Source of the DNA: AV40 sp038230255
Lineage (GTDB): Bacteria > Verrucomicrobiota > Verrucomicrobiia > Chthoniobacterales > UBA10450
Length of the DNA stretch: 64,000 nt
Assembly (NCBI GenBank): GCA_038230255.1
Contig: JBBRNP010000007.1
Span: 62,001 to 126,000, forward strand
Reading direction: 5' to 3'
Numbering within the stretch: position 1 is the stretch's first letter; each line of letters begins with the position of its first letter. Shown one piece after another: positions 53,497-60,871 of this stretch. The notes beneath the pieces are model-generated. The model saw only the letters and a program-made list of their open reading frames with translations, ran no database searches and was not told the origin of the DNA. Both the position numbers and the translations under genes were made by a program.

Positions 53497-53697
53497 ATGA
53501 CGGAAGCGCAAAAGAAAATACGCGAATATCTGGCGCACATCGGCAGCCGCGGAGGAACGGCCAGCCGTCGTGAGCTGACTCGGTCGCACGCGAAACGGAT
53601 GGTCGCGATCCGCGAAGCCAAGCGGGCAGCGATCAAGGTCGGCAAGCCATGGCCGCCTCGCGATCGCAGATCGCTCAAACTTCTGAAGCTTTCCTGA
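53497..53697 (+). CDS. Small basic protein, possibly DNA-binding
   Basis: 66 residues, very basic. The sequence IREYLAHIGSRGGTASRREL resembles the short bacterial proteins with repeated RKGG-type helix turns, which are often of unknown function; DNA binding is a guess. It is framed by the 19-nt palindromes at 53455 and 53719, about 20 nt on each side. Confidence 0.6.
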   Translation: MTEAQKKIREYLAHIGSRGGTASRRELTRSHAKRMVAIREAKRAAIKVGKPWPPRDRRSLKLLKLS

Positions 53698-53718
53698 ATC
53701 ACTCAGGTGAATTCCCGC

Positions 53719-53737
53719 ATCGTAAGCGGCTTACGAT
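53719..53737. repeat. 19-nt palindrome, copy 2
   Basis: ATCGTAAGCGGCTTACGAT: perfect 9-bp arms. Relative to copy 1 both arms changed together (A to G on the left, T to C on the right). Confidence 0.8.
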
Positions 53738-53941
53738 ACATAAAACCTGACTGCGAGGGATCGATGGTTACGCCTGACTCGATGCTTACGCTGACCCCAG
53801 CCGAGATACAATGGGGCGCTGTTTGTTTGTTTCAGAATCTCTGATCGCTTCGCAATTCTTTCCATCTGGCAGGCGTCGGCCCGATTCGCAAGCGGCTTGC
53901 TGTTGCCGACGTGAAAGGTCAGGATAGCTGACTCCTTTCCC

Positions 53942-54511
53942 ATGCCAGAACCAGATAGCATCATTCCATCGTCCGAACCGGAGACTCTCGCTGCTCACGG
54001 AACTGCCGCGCCGCACCTCGCCGCTGGTTTGCCGCTAAAATTCAAACCGGGAGCTACTGAGGCGGAATTTCTAAAACACTTTCCCTTACCCTACAAAGTG
54101 CAGGCGGTGACGATCTACGAAGCGCAGAAGCAAGGCTGGGCCACCGACCGAAGTTACTGGCAATTCCTCAGTCCTTTTCAATATGTCTCCGAAAAATGGG
54201 GAAAGATCGACATCCCGCAGGGTTTTTACACGGACTTCGCCAGTGTTCCGCCGAAGCTTCATTCCATCATCGACGACGATTCGCCGATCATTTTGTTCCC
54301 GTCCGCGCCGCACGATTTTCTGTTCACGAAACGAAAGAGCGACGGCACCCGCGGCTGGGTATCGGCGAACAAACAACTGACTCTGACCCAAGTGAACCGG
54401 GTCCTGACCGAGGCGATGGCTATTTGCGGAGCGGATCTGCTGACTCGGGAGCTTGTCTTTCACGCCGTCGAACTCGCGAACAACGGCATTCGAGGCGACT
54501 TCGCGCCATAA
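53942..54511 (+). CDS. DUF1353 domain protein
   Basis: 189 residues. The DUF1353 signature is IPQGFYTDFASVPPKL followed by SAPHDFLF. This domain occurs in phage and bacterial proteins of unknown role and resembles a small metal-binding or peptidase-like fold. The N-terminal 55 residues are poorly ordered and Pro/Ala-rich. Preceded by 244 nt that hold a palindrome but no gene, and followed 18 nt later by another palindrome. Confidence 0.8.
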   Translation: MPEPDSIIPSSEPETLAAHGTAAPHLAAGLPLKFKPGATEAEFLKHFPLPYKVQAVTIYEAQKQGWATDRSYWQFLSPFQYVSEKWGKIDIPQGFYTDFASVPPKLHSIIDDDSPIILFPSAPHDFLFTKRKSDGTRGWVSANKQLTLTQVNRVLTEAMAICGADLLTRELVFHAVELANNGIRGDFAP

Positions 54512-54528
54512 TCGATTTGGGCCAACTT

Positions 54529-54547
54529 ATCGTAATCCGCTTACGAT
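54529..54547. repeat. 19-nt palindrome, copy 3
   Basis: ATCGTAATCCGCTTACGAT: outer 7-bp arms identical to copy 2, different centre. Confidence 0.75.
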
Positions 54548-54595
54548 ACAGCACCGATAACCGCGTCAGCTCCTCGCTTGGCGCGATCTCGGACC

Positions 54596-54627
54596 AAAAA
54601 AAAGCGGGATCATTTCTGATCCCGCTG
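54596..54627 (-). terminator. Rho-independent terminator, minus strand
   Basis: AGCGGGATCA / TGATCCCGCT with a 4-base loop; on the minus strand it is followed by nine T residues. It fits the 44-residue gene whose stop is 150 nt upstream. Confidence 0.88.
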
Positions 54628-54777
54628 TGAAAGCTGACGGAAGGGAACGTCAAGTTTAAGTGTTTTAAGTGACTCCCGAGCTTTGACCACTGTTTAGCAG
54701 CAGCTGTGCCCAACACTAGTTATATAGCTCCCGCGCTTCGCGCGAGTTTGCCGAAGTCTGATCTCTGACCGCTGGAA

Positions 54778-54912
54778 TTACTTGTTTCGCTTCTGATTAT
54801 TACCGGTTTGTTTCGCGGCTATCGCCTTTCCCTTTTGCTGCTTGACCGCCTCGTTTTTAGCCTGCTTCTGCGCCGCTTGTTTTTGCGTTGCCTTCGGAGA
54901 TTTATCGCCCAT
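54778..54912 (-). CDS. 44-residue Lys/Gln-rich small protein
   Basis: ATG at 54912, TAA at 54778. The peptide begins MGDKSPKATQKQAAQKQAKN and continues with more Lys, Gln and Ala to KRNK. I recall this MGDKSPK-type protein as a recurrent small bacterial hypothetical, which supports coding. It is strongly basic, without hydrophobic parts, probably disordered or helical and nucleic-acid- or ribosome-associated (inference). It is divergent from the ABC-F gene. The only terminator in its direction is at 54596-54627, so its transcript would have a 150-nt 3' region. Confidence 0.75.
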   Translation of the reverse strand: MGDKSPKATQKQAAQKQAKNEAVKQQKGKAIAAKQTGNNQKRNK

Positions 54913-55007
54913 AGCCTTAGCTTAGCACGAAAGCGCGTTTGCCGGGGCGGCTACTCTGTCCTCTGTCGTCGAACCTCATTCTTCAAATCAGCGCCGATCG
55001 TGCGCTT

Positions 55008-55047
55008 CGATTGGACGTCTGGCGTTGCGCGTTCGACGTTTGACGTT
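55008..55047. repeat. TTGGACGTT-type repeat, copy 6
   Basis: TTGGACGTCTGGCGTTGCGC and GTTCGACGTTTGACGTT end 3 nt before the ATG of the ABC-F gene. Confidence 0.75.
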
Positions 55048-55050
55048 CTT

Positions 55051-56952
55051 ATGGCGCAGACGTCAGCCGTAGTCATCGCGAGCGCGAACAACCTTTCCGT
55101 CAAGTACGGCCACCAGGTCGTCCTCGACGGCGCGACAATTGCCTTCATGGAGGGCGAACACATCGGGCTCGTCGGCCGCAACGGCTCGGGCAAATCGACT
55201 TTCCTTCAGATCGCGGCGGGTGTGGCCCACCCCGACTCCGGCGAATTCAGTTGCCGGCGCGATCTCGTCACCGGCTACATGCCGCAAATCTCCGGTCTCG
55301 ACGATGCGGCTACGGTCCATGCGAATATTCTCAGCGGCGCGCAACGAATTCTCGACCTCATCGCCGAATACGAACGCGTCCCGGGCGACAGTCCGCTCAG
55401 CGCCACACTCCTCGACCAAATCGGCGAGGCCGACGGTTGGAATTTGGAACACCGGATCAAGTCGCTCATCACGAATTTGCACGCGCCGGAATCCGATCGC
55501 GTCGTGGGCACGCTTTCCGGCGGGGAAAAACGCCGCGTCGCGCTTTGCCGGGCGCTAATCGCGCGTCCCGATTTTCTGATTCTCGACGAACCGACCAACC
55601 ATCTCGATACCGGCTCGATCGAATGGCTGGAGGACTTTCTCGCGCGTTATGCCGGCACCTGTTTGTTCGTCACGCACGATCGCTATTTTCTCGATCGAGT
55701 GGCGACGCGGATCGTCGAGCTGTCGCGCGGCCAGTTCATCAGCTACGACGGCAACTACACCGATTACCTGCTCGCGCGCGTGCAGCGCCAAGCGGTGGAG
55801 GAAATGCAGGAACATAAACGCCAGAAGTTTTTGAAACGCGAACTGCAATGGGTCAGAAAAGCGCCCCGCGCTCGCCGGACGAAATCGGTCGACCGCGTGG
55901 AACGCTATTTCGAGATGGCCGCGCAGGAAGCGCCGGAGACGGAGATCGACGTCGAGTTGATTATCCCCACGCCGCCGAAGCTCGCGAATCGCATTATCGA
56001 ATTAACCGACGTGAGCGTAGAGCTGGGCGGCCGCACCCTCTTTCAGAATGTGAATCTCAATCTCGTGGCCGGTGAACGTCTCGGTGTTGTCGGCCGCAAC
56101 GGACTCGGCAAAACCTCGCTCCTCAAAGTGATTCTGCAGGAACTGCCCGCCGCCAGCGGTGGCGTGGAGATCGGCGCGCGGACCCAGATCAATTACGTCG
56201 ATCAAAATCGGCTCCTGCTCGACGATGCGAAAACGGTTTGGGAAGAAGTCGGGAGCGGCGGAGAACACGTCACGCTCGGCGAGCAAAGCATCACCCTGCG
56301 CGCTTATCTACGGCGATTTCTTTTCAGCGAAGAGCGCATTAATACCAAGATTTCGCAGCTCAGCGGCGGCGAACGCAGCCGGGTGTTGCTCGCAAAAATC
56401 CTGAAGCGCGGCGGCAACGTTTTAATTCTCGACGAACCGACCAACGATCTCGATCTCGGAACGTTGCGCCTGCTCGAGGAAGCGCTCGTCGCCTTCGGCG
56501 GCTGCGTCATTGTGGTCAGTCACGATCGCTATTTCTTGAATCGCGTCTGCACCTCCATCCTCGCTTTCGAAGGCGAAGGTCGGGTCGCTTATTCTGTCGG
56601 GAACTACGATTACTACCTGGAAAAACGCAGCGCACTCAGCTCGGCTCGCGATTCAAACCCCGCGCCGGCCGCAGTCGCTGCCGAGCCGAAGAAGAGCAAA
56701 CAAAAACCGAGAAAACTGAAGTGGAAAGAAGAGCGTGAATGGGAATCGATGGAGACGAATATTCTCGCCGCCGAAAATGAGGTATCGGATTTGGAAGCCA
56801 CATTTTCCGCGCCCGATGTTTATGCGAAACCGCGCGCAGAGATTTCCGATTTGGAGACTCAATTAAAAACGGCGCGAGACAAGGTCGCGCACCTTTATGC
56901 GCGATGGCACGAACTCGAGCTTCTCCACGGCGTCCGGTCCATCGAAGACTGA
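55051..56952 (+). CDS. ABC-F family ATPase (Uup/YheS-like)
   Basis: 633 residues from the ATG at 55051; an open frame extends upstream but through the repeat. Two ABC domains: Walker A VGRNGSGKST and VGRNGLGKTS, signatures LSGGEKRRVALCRAL and LSGGERSRVLLAKIL, Walker B LILDEPTNHLD and LILDEPTNDLD. A linker between them and a C-terminal coiled coil (from about 550) resemble Uup. No membrane segments. ABC-F proteins act on the ribosome E site or in antibiotic protection. A 56-nt piece of the coiled-coil end is duplicated at 58490. Confidence 0.95.
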   Translation: MAQTSAVVIASANNLSVKYGHQVVLDGATIAFMEGEHIGLVGRNGSGKSTFLQIAAGVAHPDSGEFSCRRDLVTGYMPQISGLDDAATVHANILSGAQRILDLIAEYERVPGDSPLSATLLDQIGEADGWNLEHRIKSLITNLHAPESDRVVGTLSGGEKRRVALCRALIARPDFLILDEPTNHLDTGSIEWLEDFLARYAGTCLFVTHDRYFLDRVATRIVELSRGQFISYDGNYTDYLLARVQRQAVEEMQEHKRQKFLKRELQWVRKAPRARRTKSVDRVERYFEMAAQEAPETEIDVELIIPTPPKLANRIIELTDVSVELGGRTLFQNVNLNLVAGERLGVVGRNGLGKTSLLKVILQELPAASGGVEIGARTQINYVDQNRLLLDDAKTVWEEVGSGGEHVTLGEQSITLRAYLRRFLFSEERINTKISQLSGGERSRVLLAKILKRGGNVLILDEPTNDLDLGTLRLLEEALVAFGGCVIVVSHDRYFLNRVCTSILAFEGEGRVAYSVGNYDYYLEKRSALSSARDSNPAPAAVAAEPKKSKQKPRKLKWKEEREWESMETNILAAENEVSDLEATFSAPDVYAKPRAEISDLETQLKTARDKVAHLYARWHELELLHGVRSIED

Positions 56953-56970
56953 CCTCCGATTTCTGACAAT

Positions 56971-57210
56971 GGAGCGAAAGGGATGAGCGACATGTCCGGA
57001 GAAGCCGCGAGGGTAGCGGTCGAGCGTAGCGGGAGCTACCGAGATACAATGGAGCGAAAGGGATGAGCGACATGTCCGGAGAAGCCGCGAGGGTAGCGGT
57101 CGAGCGTGGCGGGAGCTGCCGAGATACAATGGAGCGAAAGGGATGAGCGACATGTCCGGAGAAGCCGCGAGGGTAGCGGTCGAGCGTAGCGGGAGCTACC
57201 GAGATACAAT
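56971..57210. repeat. Three tandem 80-nt repeats
   Basis: Units start at 56971, 57051 and 57131 (GGAGCGAAAGGGATGAGCGA) and end at 57210. Units 1 and 3 are identical in the part read; unit 2 differs at two places, both in one hairpin (GTAGC/GCTAC becomes GTGGC/GCTGC). There are no variable spacers, so it is not a CRISPR array. The last unit touches the end of the flavoprotein gene. Confidence 0.95.
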
Positions 57211-58454
57211 TAATCGATAACTGCGGCAGCTGCGCTGGCGCCAGCTCGAGTCCCCGTCGCAAAACATCCTTGCAACAGATAGCCGCCAGTCGGGGCCTCC
57301 CAATCAATCATTTCGCCGGCAACAAAAACGCCGGGCGCCTTGCGCAACATCAGCGTCTCGTTCAGTTCACTCCAAGGCACGCCGCCAGCCGAAGAAATCG
57401 CTTCGTCGATCGGTCTCGGACCTTGCAATCGAACTCGGAAATTTTTCACTCGCGCAATCGCGCGCTCAATACCTGTAGCCGCCTCGCTCAGTCGAGGCGC
57501 TTCTGCGTCTCTGCCAATTCGCTCGTCGTCGCTGCTCTCCATCAACGCGACCGCTGCTGTGTTCAACTTCCAAGCGCGGAACCATTCCGCCGGCTGCTTC
57601 AGATTCGAAGTGCGTTTGCGCAAAACGTCGGCAGACAGTTGCGGTTTGAAATCGATGGTCAGCGCCGGCTCGTTCATCCGGCGCAACGTCGGCCCGAGCC
57701 GATAAATCGCGCCGCCTTCCAGACCATATTTGGTGATAAGCAATTCGCCCGAGACCGCTTCGTCTGCCGCGCCTACGGTCAAGTTCTTGAGCGGTTTCCC
57801 TTCGACCTTCTCGAGAAACGATTGCGGCCAGTCAACTTCCCATCCGCAATTCGCTGGCTGCCAAGGCGTGATCGCGATCCCAAGCTTCGCCAGAAGGGCC
57901 GGCCACTTTCCATCCGAACCGGTCTCGGGGTAGGACGCCCCGCCGAGCGCGAGGACGACGGCTTTTGCGGTTCGCTCTCCATTCTCAAAACGGACGCACC
58001 ATCCATCCTCGAGGCGTTCCAAGCCGGTAAAGCGCGCACCGGTTTGAAATTCAACACCGTTCGACCGCAACCGCTCGAGCCACGCCCGCAAGAGTCCGGC
58101 GGCTTTTTGTCCGCGTGGAAACAAGCGGCCGCTCGATCCCACATAGGTTTCTACTCCCAGTGAGTTCGCCCATTGCTCCAAGTCCGCCGAACCGAATTTT
58201 TCCAACAAATCACGCCAGCGTTCCTGTTCTGCGCCATATCGATCGGGAAAATTCTCGAGCGGTTCGCTATGCGTCAGATTCAAGCCACCGCGTCCGGCGA
58301 TCAGAAATTTGCGACCAAAAGAACCCTGCCCATCGCACAGAACGGTCGTAGCGTTCACTTCTCCCGCCCTGGCGTCACGAAGGAGGATCGCGCTAGCGAC
58401 TTCCGCCGCGCGCATTCCCGCGGGACCGCCGCCGATGATGAGAACCGAATCCAC
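57210..58454 (-). CDS. HI0933/BaiN-like FAD-dependent oxidoreductase
   Basis: 414 residues, GTG start. FAD-binding LIIGGGPAGMRAAEVAS at the N-terminus, GSFGRKFLIAGRGGLNLTH, LALGGASYPETGSDG, and the C-terminal FAD block GVFVAGEMIDWEAPTGGY, LLQGCFATG. These flavoproteins are often annotated aminoacetone oxidase or BaiN; real substrates are mostly unknown. No partner gene is near. Confidence 0.9.
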   Translation of the reverse strand: MDSVLIIGGGPAGMRAAEVASAILLRDARAGEVNATTVLCDGQGSFGRKFLIAGRGGLNLTHSEPLENFPDRYGAEQERWRDLLEKFGSADLEQWANSLGVETYVGSSGRLFPRGQKAAGLLRAWLERLRSNGVEFQTGARFTGLERLEDGWCVRFENGERTAKAVVLALGGASYPETGSDGKWPALLAKLGIAITPWQPANCGWEVDWPQSFLEKVEGKPLKNLTVGAADEAVSGELLITKYGLEGGAIYRLGPTLRRMNEPALTIDFKPQLSADVLRKRTSNLKQPAEWFRAWKLNTAAVALMESSDDERIGRDAEAPRLSEAATGIERAIARVKNFRVRLQGPRPIDEAISSAGGVPWSELNETLMLRKAPGVFVAGEMIDWEAPTGGYLLQGCFATGTRAGASAAAAVID

Positions 58455-58489
58455 GTTGCGACATTAGCGCCGACGGCGCGGTTTCGCTT

Positions 58490-58629
58490 AATTGAAAACG
58501 GCCCGCGACAAAGTCGCGCACCTCTACGCGCGTTGGCAAGAACTCCACGAGGATGTCGATCTTACAATCACCGTTGCCGAAAAAAACAGCGTGCGCTTCG
58601 TGTCTTGTCACGCTAAGAATTCGCCATGA
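58490..58629 (+). pseudogene. Remnant of an ABC-F gene 3' end
   Basis: 58490-58545 matches 56861-56916, the coiled-coil end of the ABC-F gene, with 8 mismatches in 56 bases by eye; the frame reads LKTARDKVAHLYARWQEL as against LKTARDKVAHLYARWHEL. It then continues differently to a stop at 58629. TAA lies directly before the first codon, so there is no intact gene. It looks like the surviving tail of a second ABC-F gene. Confidence 0.8.
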
Positions 58630-58712
58630 TCAATCTCCCCCAAGTTCAACAACGCACGTTCGCGGAATTCTTCGCTGGTGTTGGGCTGATGCGTGTCGGA
58701 CTCGAACGATGA
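58626..58712 (+). pseudogene. N-terminal stub of a C5-cytosine DNA methyltransferase
   Basis: 28 codons. The end reads TFAEFFAGVGLMRVGLER, which is motif I (FxGxG, SAM binding) of Dcm-type methyltransferases, normally followed by about 300 more residues. Here a TGA comes at once, and it overlaps the next ATG as ATGA. All catalytic parts (PCQ motif and later) are missing. It is probably the leftover of a restriction-modification system whose nuclease could be the HNH gene 310 nt downstream. Confidence 0.8.
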
Positions 58713-58966
58713 GTGCACACGTTTACAATCTTAGTCTTCGTGTAAGGCAGCAATCCGAGGGTTACCGTGTTCGTGATGCCATTCGAGAGTTCCTCGATGA
58801 TCACGGTGGGTGCAGGGTGACGAGTTGTGGCCGCAGTTGTATCGATCCAACAGTCTCCGACATCGAGTTTCGAGCTAAGTCGCGTCAAATCGCCAATCGC
58901 GTTGTCGCTGCCGTACGCAGTAATTACGCAAACAGCTGCGAGATCGATGTCGAAATGATTGCCTAG
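58709..58966 (+). CDS. Small unknown protein in defence-like island
   Basis: 85 residues, ATG overlapping the methyltransferase stub stop. Mixed charge, three Cys (GGCRVTSCGRSC), no membrane segment. It may be a real co-translated gene or a chance frame in decayed DNA; codon use does not decide. Not recognised. Confidence 0.45.
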   Translation: MSAHVYNLSLRVRQQSEGYRVRDAIREFLDDHGGCRVTSCGRSCIDPTVSDIEFRAKSRQIANRVVAAVRSNYANSCEIDVEMIA

Positions 58967-59022
58967 CCGAAACGCCTCGCTTTGCTGTTTCGTTAGCACC
59001 ACGATCCGAGATTCGCCAGCGC

Positions 59023-59772
59023 ATGGAAGTCGACGACATTTTTGGATACGACAAGCTGGTTGCGGCGGAGAAGGCGACTTTGCAGAAAGGGATGAACTAT
59101 CGAGTCGGTAAAGATTACTCGGTGTTTCTAATGTCGTTGCGCGAGAACGCGCCGTATGCGGACGCGCTTGATGAAGTCACCGGCATGCTGACGTACGAGG
59201 GTCATGATGAACCGGAGCGCAAAGGCGGACCGAACCCGAAAGAGGTCGATCAGCCGCTAACAACGCCAAAAGGATCGTGGACGGAGAACGGCAAATTTTT
59301 CCGTGCGGCGATGGATTTCAAAAGTGGCCTCCGAGAGAAACCCGAGTTCATCAAAGTCTATGAAAAGATCTCGCGCGGGATCTGGAGTTACAAAGGTTTC
59401 TTTGAACTGATCGATGCGAACATCGTCTCGGATGACAGACGGAAGGTGTTTAAGTTTTCGCTGAAACCGGTTGAGAAGAAATCATTCGGTCGCGTCGTCG
59501 AGCTTCCGCACAATCGGTTGATTCCAACACCGGTGAAGGTCGAAGTCTGGCGGCGTGATCGTGGTCAGTGCGTGCAATGCGGTTCAACGAAGAACCTTCA
59601 TTTTGATCACGATATTCCGTTTTCAAAAGGTGGAAGCAGTCTCACTGCGGCGAATGTTCGGTTGCTCTGTGCCAAGCACAATCTGGAGAAATCAGACAAG
59701 ATTTTGTCGATCGCCCCGTGGATTTTCGCTGGCGCTGCGACAGCGCCGCACATTCAGAAGCTGTCCGGTTGA
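59023..59772 (+). CDS. HNH endonuclease with SRA-like N-terminal region
   Basis: 249 residues. C-terminal HNH nuclease: VEVWRRDRGQCVQCGSTKNL, LHFDHDIPFSKGG (Asp195, His196) and ANVRLLCAKHN, with Cys183/Cys186 and Cys216/His219 as structural zinc ligands. The N-terminal 150 residues, with YADALDEVTGMLTYEGHD, DQPLTTPKGSWTENGKFF and GIWSYKGFFELIDA, resemble SRA/YDG modified-base readers; I am less sure of this. Such fusions are modification-dependent or Dcm-linked restriction enzymes. It follows a Dcm stub and precedes IetAS-like genes. Confidence 0.85.
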   Translation: MEVDDIFGYDKLVAAEKATLQKGMNYRVGKDYSVFLMSLRENAPYADALDEVTGMLTYEGHDEPERKGGPNPKEVDQPLTTPKGSWTENGKFFRAAMDFKSGLREKPEFIKVYEKISRGIWSYKGFFELIDANIVSDDRRKVFKFSLKPVEKKSFGRVVELPHNRLIPTPVKVEVWRRDRGQCVQCGSTKNLHFDHDIPFSKGGSSLTAANVRLLCAKHNLEKSDKILSIAPWIFAGAATAPHIQKLSG

Positions 59773-59872
59773 CACGATTTCGGTGAATGTCGATCTAGGC
59801 GGCAAATTCCTCTTTTCATGAGCACGTCCATTGCTCTATTACCTGAACACATGGAAAAGTGCAGGTAGGTCC

Positions 59873-60862
59873 ATGGCGAGCGCCGCCCAGATCAAAGCTC
59901 TTCTCAAAAGCTACGCGGACCGAGACGACTCTCAGTTCTATGCCGTTGCGCTGCAGGTTGCTGCAGCGGAGGCCCGGAAGGGACATGTTGAATTTGCAAA
60001 GGAACTGCGAGATTTAGTAGAAAATTCGAGGCGAAACCAGCTAAGCGTTCCGCGCCCGGGTTTTCTTCATATCGCGCAGCCGCAAGGCGAAGTCGCCGAT
60101 TTACTCTCTGTTCAATACCCGTCTGCACGATTGAGCGACTTGATCCTTGATGATGCCGTCGCAGCGCATGTGGGGCGTGTGCTCACAGAACAGCGCCATC
60201 TCGACAGGCTGAAATCCCATTCGCTGCGGCCACGACAGACCCTACTTCTTACGGGCCCGCCTGGCTGCGGAAAGACTTTCACAGCCTCGGCGATTGCAGG
60301 GGAACTTTCATTACCACTTTTTATTGTACGATTGGAAAGTCTTGTTACCCGGTTTCTCGGCGAGACCGCATCAAAGCTGAAACTGATCTTTGATGCTGTC
60401 GAAAGGACACGCGCTGTTTATCTCTTCGACGAATTTGACTCGATCGGTATTGCGCGCGGCAGTGAGAACGACGTCGGGGAAATGAGACGGGTGCTTAATA
60501 GCTTTCTTGTGTTCATTGAAAATCATCGCGGTAACAGCGTAATCATTGCGGCAACAAATCACGGTCACATGCTCGACCGAGCGCTTTTTCGTCGCTTCGA
60601 CGACTTAATTGAGCTCGGCATGCCAAGTCTCGAACTTGCCGACCGAACTTTTCGAGAGCGCTTGGCTGGGCAAGACCTCAGCGGAATCGACCCAAAGAAA
60701 TTGGCGCAGGCTTCTCAGGGTCTAAGTTTCGCAGAAATCACACGCGTTTGTGAAGAAGCGATAAAAGACATGCTGATTCACGATCGAGAAAGTCTAACAA
60801 GTGACACGATTTTACGAATAATTAGCGAGCGCCGTCTCTTTCTTGATCGACGGCAAAGTTAG
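59873..60862 (+). CDS. ietA: AAA ATPase, IetA-like
   Basis: 329 residues from the ATG at 59873, preceded by AGGTAGGT. After a helical N-terminal part (1-115) comes an AAA core: Walker A GPPGCGKT (Lys134), Walker B VYLFDEFDS (Asp186, Glu187), sensor 1 IIAATNHG, arginine-finger region ALFRRFDD, and the small C-terminal lid domain. It lies 9 nt before a subtilase gene. A small AAA ATPase plus a subtilisin-like protease is the make-up of IetAS, first described as a plasmid stability toxin-antitoxin pair and later reported to protect against phage. The ATPase is thought to restrain or activate the protease. Confidence 0.85.
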   Translation: MASAAQIKALLKSYADRDDSQFYAVALQVAAAEARKGHVEFAKELRDLVENSRRNQLSVPRPGFLHIAQPQGEVADLLSVQYPSARLSDLILDDAVAAHVGRVLTEQRHLDRLKSHSLRPRQTLLLTGPPGCGKTFTASAIAGELSLPLFIVRLESLVTRFLGETASKLKLIFDAVERTRAVYLFDEFDSIGIARGSENDVGEMRRVLNSFLVFIENHRGNSVIIAATNHGHMLDRALFRRFDDLIELGMPSLELADRTFRERLAGQDLSGIDPKKLAQASQGLSFAEITRVCEEAIKDMLIHDRESLTSDTILRIISERRLFLDRRQS

Positions 60863-60871
60863 CGAAATTCT

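Noticed and set aside
43080..54511. Prophage, because of the ORF6N and DUF1353 domains
   Set aside because: No integrase, capsid, terminase, tail or lysis genes; the two domains are 11 kb apart among housekeeping genes.
54628..54720. Stand-alone small RNA ending at the minus-strand terminator
   Set aside because: The 44-residue gene just upstream gives a simpler origin for the transcript; no separate promoter is convincing.
54808..55050. N-terminal extension of the ABC-F protein
   Set aside because: It would run through the repeat and opposite the 44-residue gene; family homologues start at the ATG at 55051.
56971..57210. Possible CRISPR array
   Set aside because: The units are 80 nt and directly abut; there are no unique spacers and no cas genes.
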